A stretch of 64,000 nt of DNA from Cryobacterium melibiosiphilum (GCF_003602235.1 NZ_QZVS01000078.1:20499-84498), one strand, 5' to 3'; positions 44,584 to 53,920 are shown, numbered from the stretch's first letter. Made by a program: numbers and translations. Notes: generated from the letters alone by a model not told the origin.

Positions 44584-46251
44584 TCAGAGTAGCGAGTGGG
44601 TCGTCGTTCCTCCGAGCAGCGTCTCGACGACGCGGATGCCCGTCAGATCTTCGACCGGCACCTCGAGCGGGTTGCGGTCGAGCAGCACGAGATCGGCGAG
44701 TTTTCCGAGCTCCAGACTTCCGCGATGCTCCTGCTGCCCCGTGGCCTGCGCCGACCCGAGCGTGTATGCCCGCAGCGCCTGCTGCACGCTCAGGCGCTCA
44801 GCAGGCCCGTAGACACAGCTCGCCCCCGCAGCATCGGTATAGCTTCGTTCCACGAACGCCTGCACATTGCGCAGCACATTTCCCGTCGTCACCGGGCGAT
44901 CCGAGCTGCCCGGCAACGGCAGGCCCGCGGCGAGCAGCGATGCCGCCCGATACGACTGCGGCACCCGCGCCTCGCCCAGCGCGCGCGCCATGTCGGCCCC
45001 AAAGGCCGGGATGAATCCGGGCTGCGGCACGACGACCGCGCCGACGGCCACGATGCGCGCCAGCTGAGCATCCGTCAGCACGCCGCCGTGTTCGATGCGG
45101 TTCGGCACCGATCGCGCGCCGGGAATCGACCTCGCCTGCTCGAAGATCTCGATCGCCAGGTCGACCGCTGCGTCGCCGATCGCGTGCGCCGCAATCGACC
45201 AGCCCGAGCGATAAGCCGCGAGGATGCGCCCACGCAGCTCCCCCACGTCACCCTGAAACTAGCCGTGGTTGTGGTCGGCACCCACGCAGTAGGGCTCGCT
45301 CATCGCGGCCGTCAGCCCGAGCAGGCTTCCGTCGAGGAACACCTTGGTCGGGCCGATCGACAGCAGGTCGGTGCCGAACCCGGTGCGCAGCCCAAGGTCC
45401 AGCCCGAGCGTGATGTCGTCATCCGCGTGGCCGGTCACCGCGTGCAGGGCGTCGAGGGCGACCATCAGCTGCGCGCGCGCCGAGAGCACGCCGGTATCGA
45501 GGGCGCCCTGGTAGGCGGCGAGTTCGAGGGGGCTGTGCCCGATCCACCCGCCGCCGATGCCGGCCTCGGTGAAGCTCGTGATGCCCTCGGCCGCGTAGAC
45601 GCGGGTGGCCCGGTCGATGGCGCCGGTGATGGTGCGCTGCGAGTGCGGCAGGAACAGGTTCTGCACCTGCTGCTGGGCGCGCTCCTCGAGCAGGCCGGTG
45701 AACCGCCCAGCCGTGTCGCGCACGGCGAGCGCGCCATCCTGCTCGGTGCGGTCGTCGGCGAGAAACCCGGCGAGCTCGAGCGCGAGGCCGTTGACGATGC
45801 AGGCGTGCCCCGAATTGTGGCGGATATAGACCGGATGCCGCGGTGCCAGCGCGTTCAACCGCTCGATATCCGGGTACTCCCCACCAAAGGACTGATGGTT
45901 GAAGCCCGCCGCGACGACCCAGGTACCCGCGGGCGTGGCGGCGACGCCCGCGGCGAGCGCCGCGTAGACGTCGTCGAGCCGGGTGAGCGGCTCGCAGTCG
46001 ATCTCGGTCAGGGACAGCCCGAACCAGGTGGTGTGGCAGTGCACGTCATTGAACCCGGGCAGCACGGTCAGCCCGGAAGCGTCGAGGTGCCGGGTCGCCG
46101 GCGCGTCGGCCAGACCGGCGTCGGCGAGGTCCCGGCCGAGGGAGACGATGCGCCCGCCGGCGACGCCGATCGCGCCGGCCAGGGGCGCGCGTTCGTCCAT
46201 CGTGAGCACGGTGGCATTGTGGATGATGAGGTCGAGCTGCTGCGCGCCCAT
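44584..46251 (-). pseudogene. YtcJ-like amidohydrolase interrupted by one in-frame TAG
   Basis: Two open halves (46251-45259 and 45258-44584) lie in the same frame, separated by a single amber codon (plus-strand CTA at 45259-45261). Upstream of the stop are the start LIIHNATVLTMDERAPL and the metal motif VHCHTTW; downstream are AAHAIGDAAVD, RIEHG, the catalytic-Asp region PGSSDRPV and KLADLVLLDRNPLEVP. The full product (~555 residues) matches the amidohydrolase 3 family; the stop replaces a residue in the conserved region HNHG-x-FQGD. Neither half has all catalytic residues, so the gene is inactive unless TAG is read through. It is the last gene of the tetR-thiolase-SDR-MaoC cluster. Confidence 0.85.
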
Positions 46252-46258
46252 ACGGCTG

Positions 46259-46813
46259 TCAGTTCTCCGGTTCGGTTTCGAGTTCAGGTGTGAGGTGGGG
46301 CGTGATGCCGGGCGGGGCGGGGTGCGGCACAAGGGCCACAAGGGTGTCGGCCACGAGGCCTGGCCGGGTGGCGCCCTCCACCTCGACGGTGTACGTCACG
46401 CCCACGAGCACCATTCCCGGCTTCGGCGTGGTCGCGGTGAGGGTGCCGTGGGCGCGAATGCGGGATCCCACCGGCACGACGCCGGGAAACCGCAGCCGGT
46501 CGATGCCGTAGTTGAGCACGTGGGCGACGCCCTCGACCCGGTAGAGCTGGCCGGCGAACATGCTCAGCAACGACACGGTCAGGTAGCCGTGCGCGATCGT
46601 GCCGCCGTAGGGGGTGAGCGCGGCGACGGCCGGGTCGCAGTGCAGGCTCTGCCAGTCCCGCGTCACGCTCGCGAAGGCGTCGACGGATGCCTGCTCCACG
46701 GTGAACCACGGCGTCACCCCGAGCGACTGGCCGACGGCGGCCTCGACGGCTGCGATACCGGCGAAGACGTGCGGCCCGGCCGCGACGGCCAACTCGGTTG
46801 CGGGATCAGCCAT
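46259..46813 (-). CDS. MaoC-family (hotdog) enoyl-CoA hydratase
   Basis: 184 residues from ATG 46813. The hydratase-2 motif is visible: FASVTRDWQSLHCDPAVA followed by YGGTIAHGYLTVSLLSMF (Asp and His of the catalytic pair). MaoC-like enzymes hydrate enoyl-CoA or act on hydroxyacyl thioesters in the cytosol. Its start lies 8 nt inside the end of the SDR gene, so translation is coupled. It precedes the broken amidohydrolase gene by 7 bp. It fits a beta-oxidation-type pathway with the thiolase and SDR. Confidence 0.87.
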   Translation of the reverse strand: MADPATELAVAAGPHVFAGIAAVEAAVGQSLGVTPWFTVEQASVDAFASVTRDWQSLHCDPAVAALTPYGGTIAHGYLTVSLLSMFAGQLYRVEGVAHVLNYGIDRLRFPGVVPVGSRIRAHGTLTATTPKPGMVLVGVTYTVEVEGATRPGLVADTLVALVPHPAPPGITPHLTPELETEPEN

Positions 46814-47609
46814 GGGGCCCGCCAGCCACGTAGAGCACCTGGCCGGAGACGAAACTGGCGCCGGTGCCGGCAAAGTAGGCCACGGCATCCGCCACATCGT
46901 CGGGACTGCCGACCCGCCGCACAGCCGACGCGGCGGCCGCATTCGCCTTGAGCTCGTCGAAGGAGAGTCCCATGCGCTCGGCCGACGCGCGAGTCATGTC
47001 GGTCGCGATGAAGCCGGGGGCGACGGCATTCACCGTGACGCCGAAGGGTCCAAGCTCCCAAGCGAGTGTTTTCGTGAAGCCCTGGATGCCCGCTTTGGCG
47101 GCCGCGTAATTCGCCTGCCCGCGATTGCCGAGCGCGGACGTGCTGGAGATGTTCACGATGCGGCCCCATTTGGTGGGCACCATGTGCGCCTGCACGGCCC
47201 GCGACATAAGGAAGGCACCGCGCAGGTGCACGTTCATCACGAGGTCCCAGTCGTCGGCGCGCATCTTGAAGAGCATGTTGTCGCGCAGCACCCCCGCGTT
47301 GTTCACGAGTACCTGCGGCGCGCCGAGCCGCTCGGCGACCGTGGCGACGGCAGCGGCGACGGATGCCTCATCGCCCACGTCGACCGCCACCGCGATCGCG
47401 GTGCCGCCGGCGGCGACAATCCCGGCGGCAGTGGCCTCGGCCACGTCGACGTTCAGGTCGAGCACGGCGACGGCCAGCCCGGCGGCGGCGAGTCGGCGCG
47501 CGATCGCCGCGCCGATGCCCTGGGCCCCGCCGGTCACGATCGCCACCCGGGGTGTGAGCGGGGGTGCGCCGGGCGCGAGGGTGTCGTCGGTGTGGGTTGG
47601 GGTCGTCAT
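46806..47609 (-). CDS. Short-chain dehydrogenase, 3-oxoacyl-ACP/CoA reductase-like
   Basis: 267 residues. The classical SDR pattern is complete: nucleotide loop TGGAQGIGAAIARR, NNAG, catalytic Ser in IVNISSTSALGN, and YAAAKAG for Tyr and Lys. It resembles FabG/PhaB-type enzymes that interconvert 3-hydroxy- and 3-oxoacyl thioesters with NAD(P)H. It sits between thiolase and MaoC, the natural order for a degradation route. Its 5' leader contains three to four copies of CTGTTGGT. Confidence 0.88.
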   Translation of the reverse strand: MTTPTHTDDTLAPGAPPLTPRVAIVTGGAQGIGAAIARRLAAAGLAVAVLDLNVDVAEATAAGIVAAGGTAIAVAVDVGDEASVAAAVATVAERLGAPQVLVNNAGVLRDNMLFKMRADDWDLVMNVHLRGAFLMSRAVQAHMVPTKWGRIVNISSTSALGNRGQANYAAAKAGIQGFTKTLAWELGPFGVTVNAVAPGFIATDMTRASAERMGLSFDELKANAAAASAVRRVGSPDDVADAVAYFAGTGASFVSGQVLYVAGGPHG

Positions 47610-47620
47610 GGGTTTCCCGC

Positions 47621-47652
47621 CTGTTGGTCTGTTGGTCTGTTGGTCTGTTCGT
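47621..47652. repeat. Tandem 8-bp repeat in the SDR leader
   Basis: CTGTTGGT occurs three times exactly and once as CTGTTCGT, directly upstream of the SDR start (minus strand). The spacing between thiolase and SDR could vary by slippage. Confidence 0.7.
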
Positions 47653-47696
47653 CTGTTCTGGTGGTGTCGCGGGTCGTGGCCGGGCCAGCCGGCCGG

Positions 47697-48932
47697 TCAG
47701 CTGAGCCGCTCGAGGGCGAGGGCCATGCCCTGGCCGCCGGCCACGCACATCGCCTCAACCCCGAACTGTCGGTCGTGCGCCCGCAGCGAGTGCACGAGCG
47801 TCGTCGCGATGCGCGCGCCGGTCATGCCGTAGGGGTGCCCCACGGCGAGGCTTCCGCCGTTCACGTTCAGCATTTCCGGGTCCAAGCCGAGGGCGCGGGC
47901 GTTCGCGAGCACCTGCACGGCGAAGGCCTCGTTGATCTCGAACTCGTCGATGTCTCCGACGGTCAGGTTGAGGCGGTGCAGCATCCGCTCGATGGCGCCA
48001 ACCGGTCCGGTGCCCATGATTTCGGGCGAGACGGCCGAGACGCCGGTGCCGAGGATGCGGGCGAGCGGGGTGATGCCGAGCTGGCGGGCGCGGGTGTCGG
48101 ACATGATCACCACGGCCGCGGCCCCGTCGTTGAGCGGGCAGCTGTTGCCGGCCGTGACGCTGCCGTCCGGCCGGAACACCGCGCGCAGCTCGCCGAGGCC
48201 CTCGAGCGTGGTTGTCGGGCGTGGGCTGTCGTCGGCGGTGACGATCGTGCCGTCGGCGCGCCGGTACGGCGTGATCTCCTCGGCCCAAAACCCGTTCGCG
48301 CTGCCGGCCGCCGTGAGCGTCTGGCTGCGGAGCGCGTAGCGGTCCTGCTCGAGGCGGGTGATGCCGGTGATCGAGGCCACGTTCTCGGCGGTCTGGCCCA
48401 TCGGAATGTAGACGTCAGGCAGCAGGGCTCGTTCTCGTGGGTCGGTCCAGGGGCCGGCGTCGTCAGCACCGATCGACGCCGACGCGCGCCGGCTCGTGCG
48501 TTCGGCGGCCGCGGCGAAGTGCGGGCTGTGCGCGCCGGGCAGGCCGTCGACATCCGTCTGGGCGAAGCTCGAAATTGATTCGACGCCGGCGGCGATGAAG
48601 ACGTCGCCCTCGCCGGAGCGGATGGCGTGCGCGGCCGAGCGGATGGCCTGCAGCGACGAGGCGCAGAACCGCGACACGATGACGCCGGGCACGGTGTCCC
48701 AGCCGAGCTGCACGGCGATGACCCGGGCCAGGTTGCTGCCCTGCAGCCCGCCGGGCACGCCGCAGCCCACGATGAGGTCTTCGACCTCGCGGGCGTCCAG
48801 CTGCGGTACCGCGTTCATCGCGGCGCGGATCGCCGCGGCGGCGAGGTCTTCGGGGCGTTCGGCGGCGAGGCTGCCCTTGAAGGCCCGCCCGATGGGGGTG
48901 CGGGCGGTGGCGACGATCACGGCTTCAGGCAT
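47697..48932 (-). CDS. Acetyl-CoA acyltransferase (thiolase)
   Basis: 411 residues from ATG 48932; the open frame runs on upstream but the family starts at MPEAVIVATARTPIGRAFKG. The nucleophilic Cys is in VSRFCASSLQAI (about residue 93), with the second site motifs INEAFAVQ, GGSLAVGHPYGMTGAR and the acid/base Cys in MCVAGGQGMA. It cleaves 3-oxoacyl-CoA or condenses acyl-CoAs. In this cluster a degradative role is likely. It follows the TetR gene by 92 bp. Confidence 0.92.
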   Translation of the reverse strand: MPEAVIVATARTPIGRAFKGSLAAERPEDLAAAAIRAAMNAVPQLDAREVEDLIVGCGVPGGLQGSNLARVIAVQLGWDTVPGVIVSRFCASSLQAIRSAAHAIRSGEGDVFIAAGVESISSFAQTDVDGLPGAHSPHFAAAAERTSRRASASIGADDAGPWTDPRERALLPDVYIPMGQTAENVASITGITRLEQDRYALRSQTLTAAGSANGFWAEEITPYRRADGTIVTADDSPRPTTTLEGLGELRAVFRPDGSVTAGNSCPLNDGAAAVVIMSDTRARQLGITPLARILGTGVSAVSPEIMGTGPVGAIERMLHRLNLTVGDIDEFEINEAFAVQVLANARALGLDPEMLNVNGGSLAVGHPYGMTGARIATTLVHSLRAHDRQFGVEAMCVAGGQGMALALERLS

Positions 48933-49024
48933 GGGCGTGTTCCAATCGGGTCGGGGTGGCCCGAGGGGCGGCGCCCGGGAGGTGAGAAAAAAAGACCGGG
49001 CGGGCCGCGGAAGCGGTCGGCGAG

Positions 49025-49846
49025 CTACACGACGTTGTCGCGCTTGACGCGGTCGGCGTTGCGTTTTCCGGGCACGTGGATGGCCCAAATTTGCTCGACG
49101 AGTTCGTGGATGTCGAGGTGCGGCTCGGACTGTTCGCGGTCGAAGCTCGTGCCGCCGCCGGCCAGCAGCGACGCGGCGAGGTCGACGTGGATGTCGGCGA
49201 CCTGGTCGACGGAGTATTTTCCCCCTTCGCTGAACCAGCGGGCCACCCCGGAGCACATCTCGAGAATCGCCATGCGCGCCGAGCTCTGGTCGGGCACGGA
49301 GAAGTAGCCGGCCGCGACGCCGTCGGCGATGGCGTCGGCCCAGTACTTTTCGTAGGCATCACGTTGCTGAACGATGACGAGCCGGTCGACCGGGTCGAGG
49401 GCGCCGACCTGGTTGTCGACGACGTTGCTCGCGTCCCGGCTGAGGGCGTGGGTGACCACGTGCATGCGCACGAGCCGATCGAGGCGCACGCGCACATCGT
49501 CGGACTGCTGCTCGATGATCGACGCGGCGAGCACGAGTCGCTGCAGGGCGTCGTGCATGATCTGGAAGAGCAGCCGCTCCTTGGTTCCCATGTAGTGGTA
49601 CAGGCTGGCGGTCGAGAGTTGCGCGCTCGTGGCCAGCTCCCGGATGCCGGTGCCGTGGAATCCGCGCACCGCGAACAGGCGCACGGCCGCTTCGAGGATG
49701 CGCTGGTGGGTCTCGTTGATCGCGGGGCCTTCGGGGCCGCGCACGAGGGCATCGGCGTCGGCCGTCGCACGCGAGACATTGGGAGCTGCGGCGGCAGTGG
49801 GTTCGGTCGGTTCGCCGGGGCTGGACGGAACAAAGATGTGAGGCAC
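49025..49846 (-). CDS. TetR/AcrR-family regulator of the CoA-dependent catabolic block
   Basis: 273 residues from GTG 49846, supported by AGGAG 6 nt upstream on the minus strand. The helix-turn-helix is AAVRLFAVRGFHGTGIRELATSAQLSTASLYHYMGTKERLL (about residues 53-93). The C-terminal ligand domain is unassigned. It lies between the CoA ligase and thiolase genes and probably senses an acyl-CoA. Three CGATCGA-rich palindromes in the block (49883, 51651, 55577) are candidate operators. Confidence 0.88.
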   Translation of the reverse strand: MPHIFVPSSPGEPTEPTAAAAPNVSRATADADALVRGPEGPAINETHQRILEAAVRLFAVRGFHGTGIRELATSAQLSTASLYHYMGTKERLLFQIMHDALQRLVLAASIIEQQSDDVRVRLDRLVRMHVVTHALSRDASNVVDNQVGALDPVDRLVIVQQRDAYEKYWADAIADGVAAGYFSVPDQSSARMAILEMCSGVARWFSEGGKYSVDQVADIHVDLAASLLAGGGTSFDREQSEPHLDIHELVEQIWAIHVPGKRNADRVKRDNVV

Positions 49847-49882
49847 ACCAACTCCTTCGTGCGTGAACTCCGCGTGCGGACG

Positions 49883-49892
49883 TTCGATCGAG
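49883..49892. promoter_or_regulatory. Candidate TetR operator before tetR
   Basis: TTCGATCGAG contains the 8-bp palindrome TCGATCGA (49884-49891). It lies 37 bp upstream of the tetR start in the 87-bp gap to the CoA ligase gene and shares CGATCGA with the two other sites. Confidence 0.4.
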
Positions 49893-49933
49893 TGTAATCG
49901 ACGGGGCGTGTGTGCTCCGTGTGGGGGGCGCGG

Positions 49934-51601
49934 TCAGCCATGCCAGCGGTGTTCCTGCGCATCCCAGACGCCGGTCAAGGCGCCCGGTCCGGCCAGTTCG
50001 TGCTTGGCCACCCGTTCAGAGACGGTTCGGGGCAGGTCTGCCACGAGGCGCCAGAAGCGCGGCACCTTGAAGTAGGCCAGTTCGGCGGCGCAGCCGGCCC
50101 GCACGCTCTCGATCAGCTCCTCGGCGGTTTCAGGTATCTCGGCCGGGCCGGGCGCCGCGACCAGGTAGGCGAGCACCTCTTCACCGCGCAGCTCATCGGG
50201 CACCGCCACGACCGCGGCGAGTTCGATTCGCGGGTGCAGCCCGAGAACCTCCTCGACCTCGATCGCCGAGATGTTCTCTCCGCTGCGTCGAATCATGTCC
50301 TTGGTACGGCCGCGGTAGTAGATCCGTCCCGCGCTGTCGATGCTGGCGAGGTCACCGGTGTGGAACCATCCGTCGGTGAAAGCTTTCTCGGTGGCGGCCG
50401 GGTCAGCGAAGTAGCCGCGCATGAGCCCGGCCCCGCGCAGTTGCAGCTGGCCGACCGCATCGGGCGCCGACGGATGTCCCGCCGCGTCGACCACGCGCGC
50501 CTCGCGGTGGCTGCGCGGCCGGCCCATGCTGCCGCTGCCGACGAGCTCGTCGTGTTCCGGCGCGTCGACGTAGAGGTCCGCGCCGGTTTCGGTCATGCCG
50601 TAGGCCTCGAACCACGGCACGCCCCAGCGCTCTTCGAGCGCGCGGTGCAGTGCGGTCGGAATCGCCGAGGCCTGCACGGCGCGCACCCGGTTGTGGGTGT
50701 CGTCGGCGCTGGCCGGCATCTTCAGCAGCAGGGTCGGCATCAGGCCGAGGCAGTAGAAGTAGGTGACGGAATAGGAGCGCACCTGCTGCCAGAAGGTGCT
50801 TGGGTGGAAGCGGTCGAGAATGACGAGTTCGGCGCCGGCGAGCAGGGCGCTCACCACGTTCCACTGCGGGTCGATGTAGTGGAAGGGCTGCACGGTGAGC
50901 ATCACGTCGGTGTCGGTGAGGTGCGGAAAGTCGTGCACCATCGTGTAGGCGATCGACAGCCAGTAATCGTGGCCGAGGATGCATCCCTTGGGCTTGCCGG
51001 TCGTGCCCGAGGTGTACTGGATGTTCGCCGTGTGGTCCCGAGCCGCGGCATCCAGCTCGACGGCCGGGTCGATGTTCGCGGTATCGACCGACTCGGGGTC
51101 GGCGCGCCAGTCGGCGAGTAGCCGGGTGAGCGGCAGCACCCGCTGCACGGTCGGGCAGCGCTCGGCGACGGCGTGCGCGAGCGGCAGCAGTGCATCGATC
51201 GCGAGCACCGTTGTGGCGCCGGCGTGCTGCACGACATGGCTGGCGTCGGTGGTGCGGTAGTTCACGTTGAGGGGAACGATGACCGCGCCGAGTCGGGTGA
51301 GGGCGAGCCAGGTGGCCGGAAACTCGAGGGTGTTGGTGGCCAGCACCGCCACGTGATCGCCCGAGCGGATGCCCGCAGCCGCCAGGCGCGTGGCCAGGTA
51401 TCGGGTGACCTGTTCGATCTGGGTGAAGGAGAGCGCCTCGCCGGTGGCGTCGAAGCGCCAGGCCACGCGGTCGCCCCAGGTGTCGGCGGCGCGGCAGATG
51501 AGCTGACCGAGGTTCTCGAGCCCGGGGATGCGGGCGTCGGAGACCAAGCCAGCACCCGCATGGAGTTCGACCTGCTGGAGTGCAACCTGCTGGAGTGCCA
51601 T
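49934..51601 (-). CDS. AMP-dependent acyl-CoA ligase (CaiC/crotonobetaine-CoA ligase-like)
   Basis: 555 residues from ATG 51601 (a GTG at 51625 is also in frame). ANL-superfamily motifs are YTSGTTGKPKG (P-loop), YGMTETG, GDLASIDSAGRIYYRGRTKD and RRSGENISAIEVEEVL. It activates a carboxylic acid as CoA thioester via an acyl-adenylate. At the usual catalytic Lys the sequence reads PRTVSERVAKHEL, a variant also common in carnitine/crotonobetaine-type ligases. Start of the leftward cluster ligase-tetR-thiolase-SDR-MaoC-amidohydrolase, with a CGATCGATCG palindrome about 50 bp upstream. Confidence 0.88.
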   Translation of the reverse strand: MALQQVALQQVELHAGAGLVSDARIPGLENLGQLICRAADTWGDRVAWRFDATGEALSFTQIEQVTRYLATRLAAAGIRSGDHVAVLATNTLEFPATWLALTRLGAVIVPLNVNYRTTDASHVVQHAGATTVLAIDALLPLAHAVAERCPTVQRVLPLTRLLADWRADPESVDTANIDPAVELDAAARDHTANIQYTSGTTGKPKGCILGHDYWLSIAYTMVHDFPHLTDTDVMLTVQPFHYIDPQWNVVSALLAGAELVILDRFHPSTFWQQVRSYSVTYFYCLGLMPTLLLKMPASADDTHNRVRAVQASAIPTALHRALEERWGVPWFEAYGMTETGADLYVDAPEHDELVGSGSMGRPRSHREARVVDAAGHPSAPDAVGQLQLRGAGLMRGYFADPAATEKAFTDGWFHTGDLASIDSAGRIYYRGRTKDMIRRSGENISAIEVEEVLGLHPRIELAAVVAVPDELRGEEVLAYLVAAPGPAEIPETAEELIESVRAGCAAELAYFKVPRFWRLVADLPRTVSERVAKHELAGPGALTGVWDAQEHRWHG

Positions 51602-51650
51602 GTGCCTGCCGTTTCCTGTGGTCACGAAGTCTTCACGAGCATTCTTATTC

Positions 51651-51666
51651 TATCGATCGATCGGTA
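51651..51666. promoter_or_regulatory. Candidate TetR operator before the CoA ligase gene
   Basis: TATCGATCGATCGGTA is a 16-bp near-perfect palindrome (two mismatched positions). It sits in the divergent spacer between the ligase and acetyltransferase genes, 50 bp before the ligase start, overlapping the presumed promoter. Confidence 0.6.
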
Positions 51667-51740
51667 GTACGTCCATGCTACGGTGCAACTCACGGAGCAC
51701 CTAAACACCAGAGCCCTTTATAAGAGGAATACGAGGAACC

Positions 51741-52190
51741 ATGTCCGTTCGATTGGCCACCGCCGCCGACCTGCCCACGATTCGCGCCCTGCTGCGCACC
51801 CACGCCGAAACGGAGGGCGGACTGGCCGGCGGCGCCGCGCGAGCCGACGACCTCGACGCGGCGCTGACCGGCGAGCATCCGTCGGTGCGGGTGACCATCG
51901 TCTCCCTCGCCGCCGAGCCGTCGGTGATCGCGGGGATCGCCCTCTGGTATCCGACCTTCTCGTCGTGGGCGCTCACGACCGGCATCTGGCTCGAAGACCT
52001 GTTCATCGACGATTCCTACCGCAACGCCGGACTGGGGCTCGAGCTCATGAACGACCTGCGCGCCCGCACCACGGGACGCATCGAGTGGGAGGTCTCGCGC
52101 GGCAACGACGGCGCCGAGCGCTTCTACCGCAAACTCGGCGCCGCCCCGCGGGACGGTTTCACACAGTACCGCTGGCTGCCGAGAGCCTGA
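51741..52190 (+). CDS. GNAT-family N-acetyltransferase (diamine/amine type)
   Basis: 149 residues. The GNAT acetyl-CoA-binding motif A is WLEDLFIDDSYRNAGLGLELM, close to the SpeG/SSAT (diamine N-acetyltransferase) subgroup, and motif B is SRGNDGAERFYRKLGA. It acetylates a small amine with acetyl-CoA in the cytosol. It is divergent from the CoA ligase and has the leader TATAAGAGGAATACGAGGAA, similar to that of the sugar kinase gene at 12420. A strong hairpin follows. Confidence 0.85.
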   Translation: MSVRLATAADLPTIRALLRTHAETEGGLAGGAARADDLDAALTGEHPSVRVTIVSLAAEPSVIAGIALWYPTFSSWALTTGIWLEDLFIDDSYRNAGLGLELMNDLRARTTGRIEWEVSRGNDGAERFYRKLGAAPRDGFTQYRWLPRA

Positions 52191-52196
52191 CCCGGT

Positions 52197-52227
52197 GCCC
52201 CGCACTCCCGAGCCGGGAGCGCGGGGC
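52197..52227. terminator. Hairpin between the convergent acetyltransferase and crotonase genes
   Basis: GCCCCGC (52197-52203) pairs with GCGGGGC (52221-52227), and an inner CTCCCG/CGGGAG stem encloses AGC. It is placed to act as a terminator for both strands. Confidence 0.6.
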
Positions 52228-52260
52228 CCGCTGGCGCCCGCACTCCGTGGCTGGTGCGGG

Positions 52261-53061
52261 TTACGCCTGGCCGTTGGTGGCGAATTCGGTGCGAGCCGCT
52301 TCCGCATCCGTCGAATCGCCCGTGAGCAGGGCATTCTCGATTTCCAGGGCCATCGCCGTCTCCACGTCGGAGCGCAGGGCGCTCTCGAAGGATTCCTTGG
52401 CCAGTGCGAGGGCGTGCCGCGGTTTCTGCTGCAGCCGGTCGGCGATGTCGTGGGCCACCGGCAGCAGGCGGCCGGGCCCGGTGACGCGGTTGATCAGGCC
52501 GAGGGCGAGGGCGCGTTCGGCGCCGAACGGCTCGCCGAGCAGGATGAGCTCCTTCGCCATCGGCAGTCCGACCGCCTGCGGCAGTAGGAACGAGATGCCG
52601 CCGGTCACCGACAATCCCACCGACACCTCGGGAAATCCGAACCGCGTGTGTTCGTCGGCGACGATGAAATCGCAGCTCAACGCGAATTCCAGTCCGGCGC
52701 CGAGGGCGTAGCCGTGCACCGCGGCAATCGAGATGATGGCCGCGCTGCGGAGCAGTCGGGTGATGTCCTGCAGCTGGTGCAGGTGGTCGAGGGCCTGCGG
52801 CGAGTCGGGAGCCAGCGCCTCGGCCTTCAGGTCGTGGCCGGCACAGAACGCCCGCCCCTCCCCCGTGATGATCGCCACGACCGCCCGCTCGGCGATCGCC
52901 CGCTCGATCGCGCGTTTGAAGTCCGTGACGAGCTCGGGCGACGCGGCGTTGAGCCGGTCGGGCCGATTCAAGCGGATGACGGCAACCCCGCCGGCGCGTG
53001 TGTAGCTGACGAATTCGCCCGGGGCGCCGACGGGCGCTCCCGGAGACTGCATGCCGTTCAC
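52261..53061 (-). CDS. Enoyl-CoA hydratase/isomerase (crotonase)
   Basis: 266 residues from GTG 53061, with AAGGAG upstream on the minus strand. The oxyanion-hole motifs are GRAFCAGHDLKAEAL and HGYALGAGLEFALSCD, and a catalytic Glu is in FGFPEVSVGLSVTGG. It hydrates or isomerises enoyl-CoA. It follows the ABC ATPase gene by 63 bp on the same strand, so it probably belongs to the importer operon and links uptake to CoA metabolism. Confidence 0.9.
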   Translation of the reverse strand: MNGMQSPGAPVGAPGEFVSYTRAGGVAVIRLNRPDRLNAASPELVTDFKRAIERAIAERAVVAIITGEGRAFCAGHDLKAEALAPDSPQALDHLHQLQDITRLLRSAAIISIAAVHGYALGAGLEFALSCDFIVADEHTRFGFPEVSVGLSVTGGISFLLPQAVGLPMAKELILLGEPFGAERALALGLINRVTGPGRLLPVAHDIADRLQQKPRHALALAKESFESALRSDVETAMALEIENALLTGDSTDAEAARTEFATNGQA

Positions 53062-53124
53062 TGGTGTTCTCCTTGATGGTCGTGCGGGGTTGGTCGTGGG
53101 GGCTGCGTCGCCAGGCAGTCGGGC

Positions 53125-53916
53125 TCAGTCATCGGCGATCTGGTTCAGGAAGGTGCGCGCACGGGCCGATTCAGGTGCATCAAGAACCTTCTCCGGCGGC
53201 CCCTCCTCGACGATGCCACCGTCCGCGAGCAAGACGACATGGTCGGCGACCTGCCGCGCGAAGCGCATCTCGTGGGTCACGACAACCATCGTCATGCCCT
53301 CGTCGGCGAGTTCGCGCATGACCTGCAGCACCTCACCGACGAGTTCGGGGTCGAGGGCGCTGGTCGGTTCGTCGAACAGCATCAGTTTCGGCGTCATCGC
53401 CAGCGCACGGGCGATGGCGACGCGCTGCTGCTGCCCACCCGAGAGGGCGCTCGGATAGCTACCGGCCTTGTCGGCGAGGCCGACCCGGGCCAGCAGGGTG
53501 GCCGCGCGATCCCTGGCCTCGACCTTCGACCGTTTCGACACCGAGATTTGCGCCATCGTGATGTTCTCGAGTGCGGTCAGGTGTGGAAAGAGGTTGAACG
53601 ACTGGAAGACCATGCCGACGTGCTCGCGCATCCGGTTGAGGGAACTCTCCCGGTATTCCAGGCGCACCCCGTCGATGTCGACGCTTCCGGCGGTCAGGCG
53701 TTCGAGGCCGTTGATACAGCGCAGCAGGGTGCTCTTGCCTGCTCCCGAAGGTCCGATCAGAACGGCGACCTCGCCGGCCTTGACCTGCAGATCGATGCCG
53801 TCGAGCACGGTGGTGTCGCCGAATTTCTTCACGGCGCCCTGGATACTGACGCGCGGCAGGGTGGGTGTGGAACCGGTCGGGGTCGCCGGGTTCACCGGGG
53901 TGGTGGCGCTCGTCAT
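53125..53916 (-). CDS. Polar amino acid-type ABC transporter ATP-binding protein
   Basis: 263 residues from ATG 53916 with a GAGG ribosome site. Walker A is IGPSGAGKST, the signature LSGGQQQR and Walker B LMLFDEPTSALDPE. The stretch VTHEMRFARQVADHV is typical of the GlnQ/HisP/ArtP group. It starts 4 bp after the permease stop. The substrate is inferred to be amino-acid-like. Confidence 0.92.
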   Translation of the reverse strand: MTSATTPVNPATPTGSTPTLPRVSIQGAVKKFGDTTVLDGIDLQVKAGEVAVLIGPSGAGKSTLLRCINGLERLTAGSVDIDGVRLEYRESSLNRMREHVGMVFQSFNLFPHLTALENITMAQISVSKRSKVEARDRAATLLARVGLADKAGSYPSALSGGQQQRVAIARALAMTPKLMLFDEPTSALDPELVGEVLQVMRELADEGMTMVVVTHEMRFARQVADHVVLLADGGIVEEGPPEKVLDAPESARARTFLNQIADD

Positions 53917-53920
53917 GGCT

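Noticed and set aside
48925..49962. 345-codon Ser/Thr/Pro-rich frame on the minus strand
   Set aside because: It overlaps the TetR gene in another frame. The TetR frame has a clear helix-turn-helix and a good ribosome site.
49934..51601. Loss of the catalytic Lys in the acyl-CoA ligase (SER instead of SGK)
   Set aside because: ERVxK-type endings are, as far as I recall, frequent in carnitine/crotonobetaine-like ligases, so this is probably a family variant and not inactivation.
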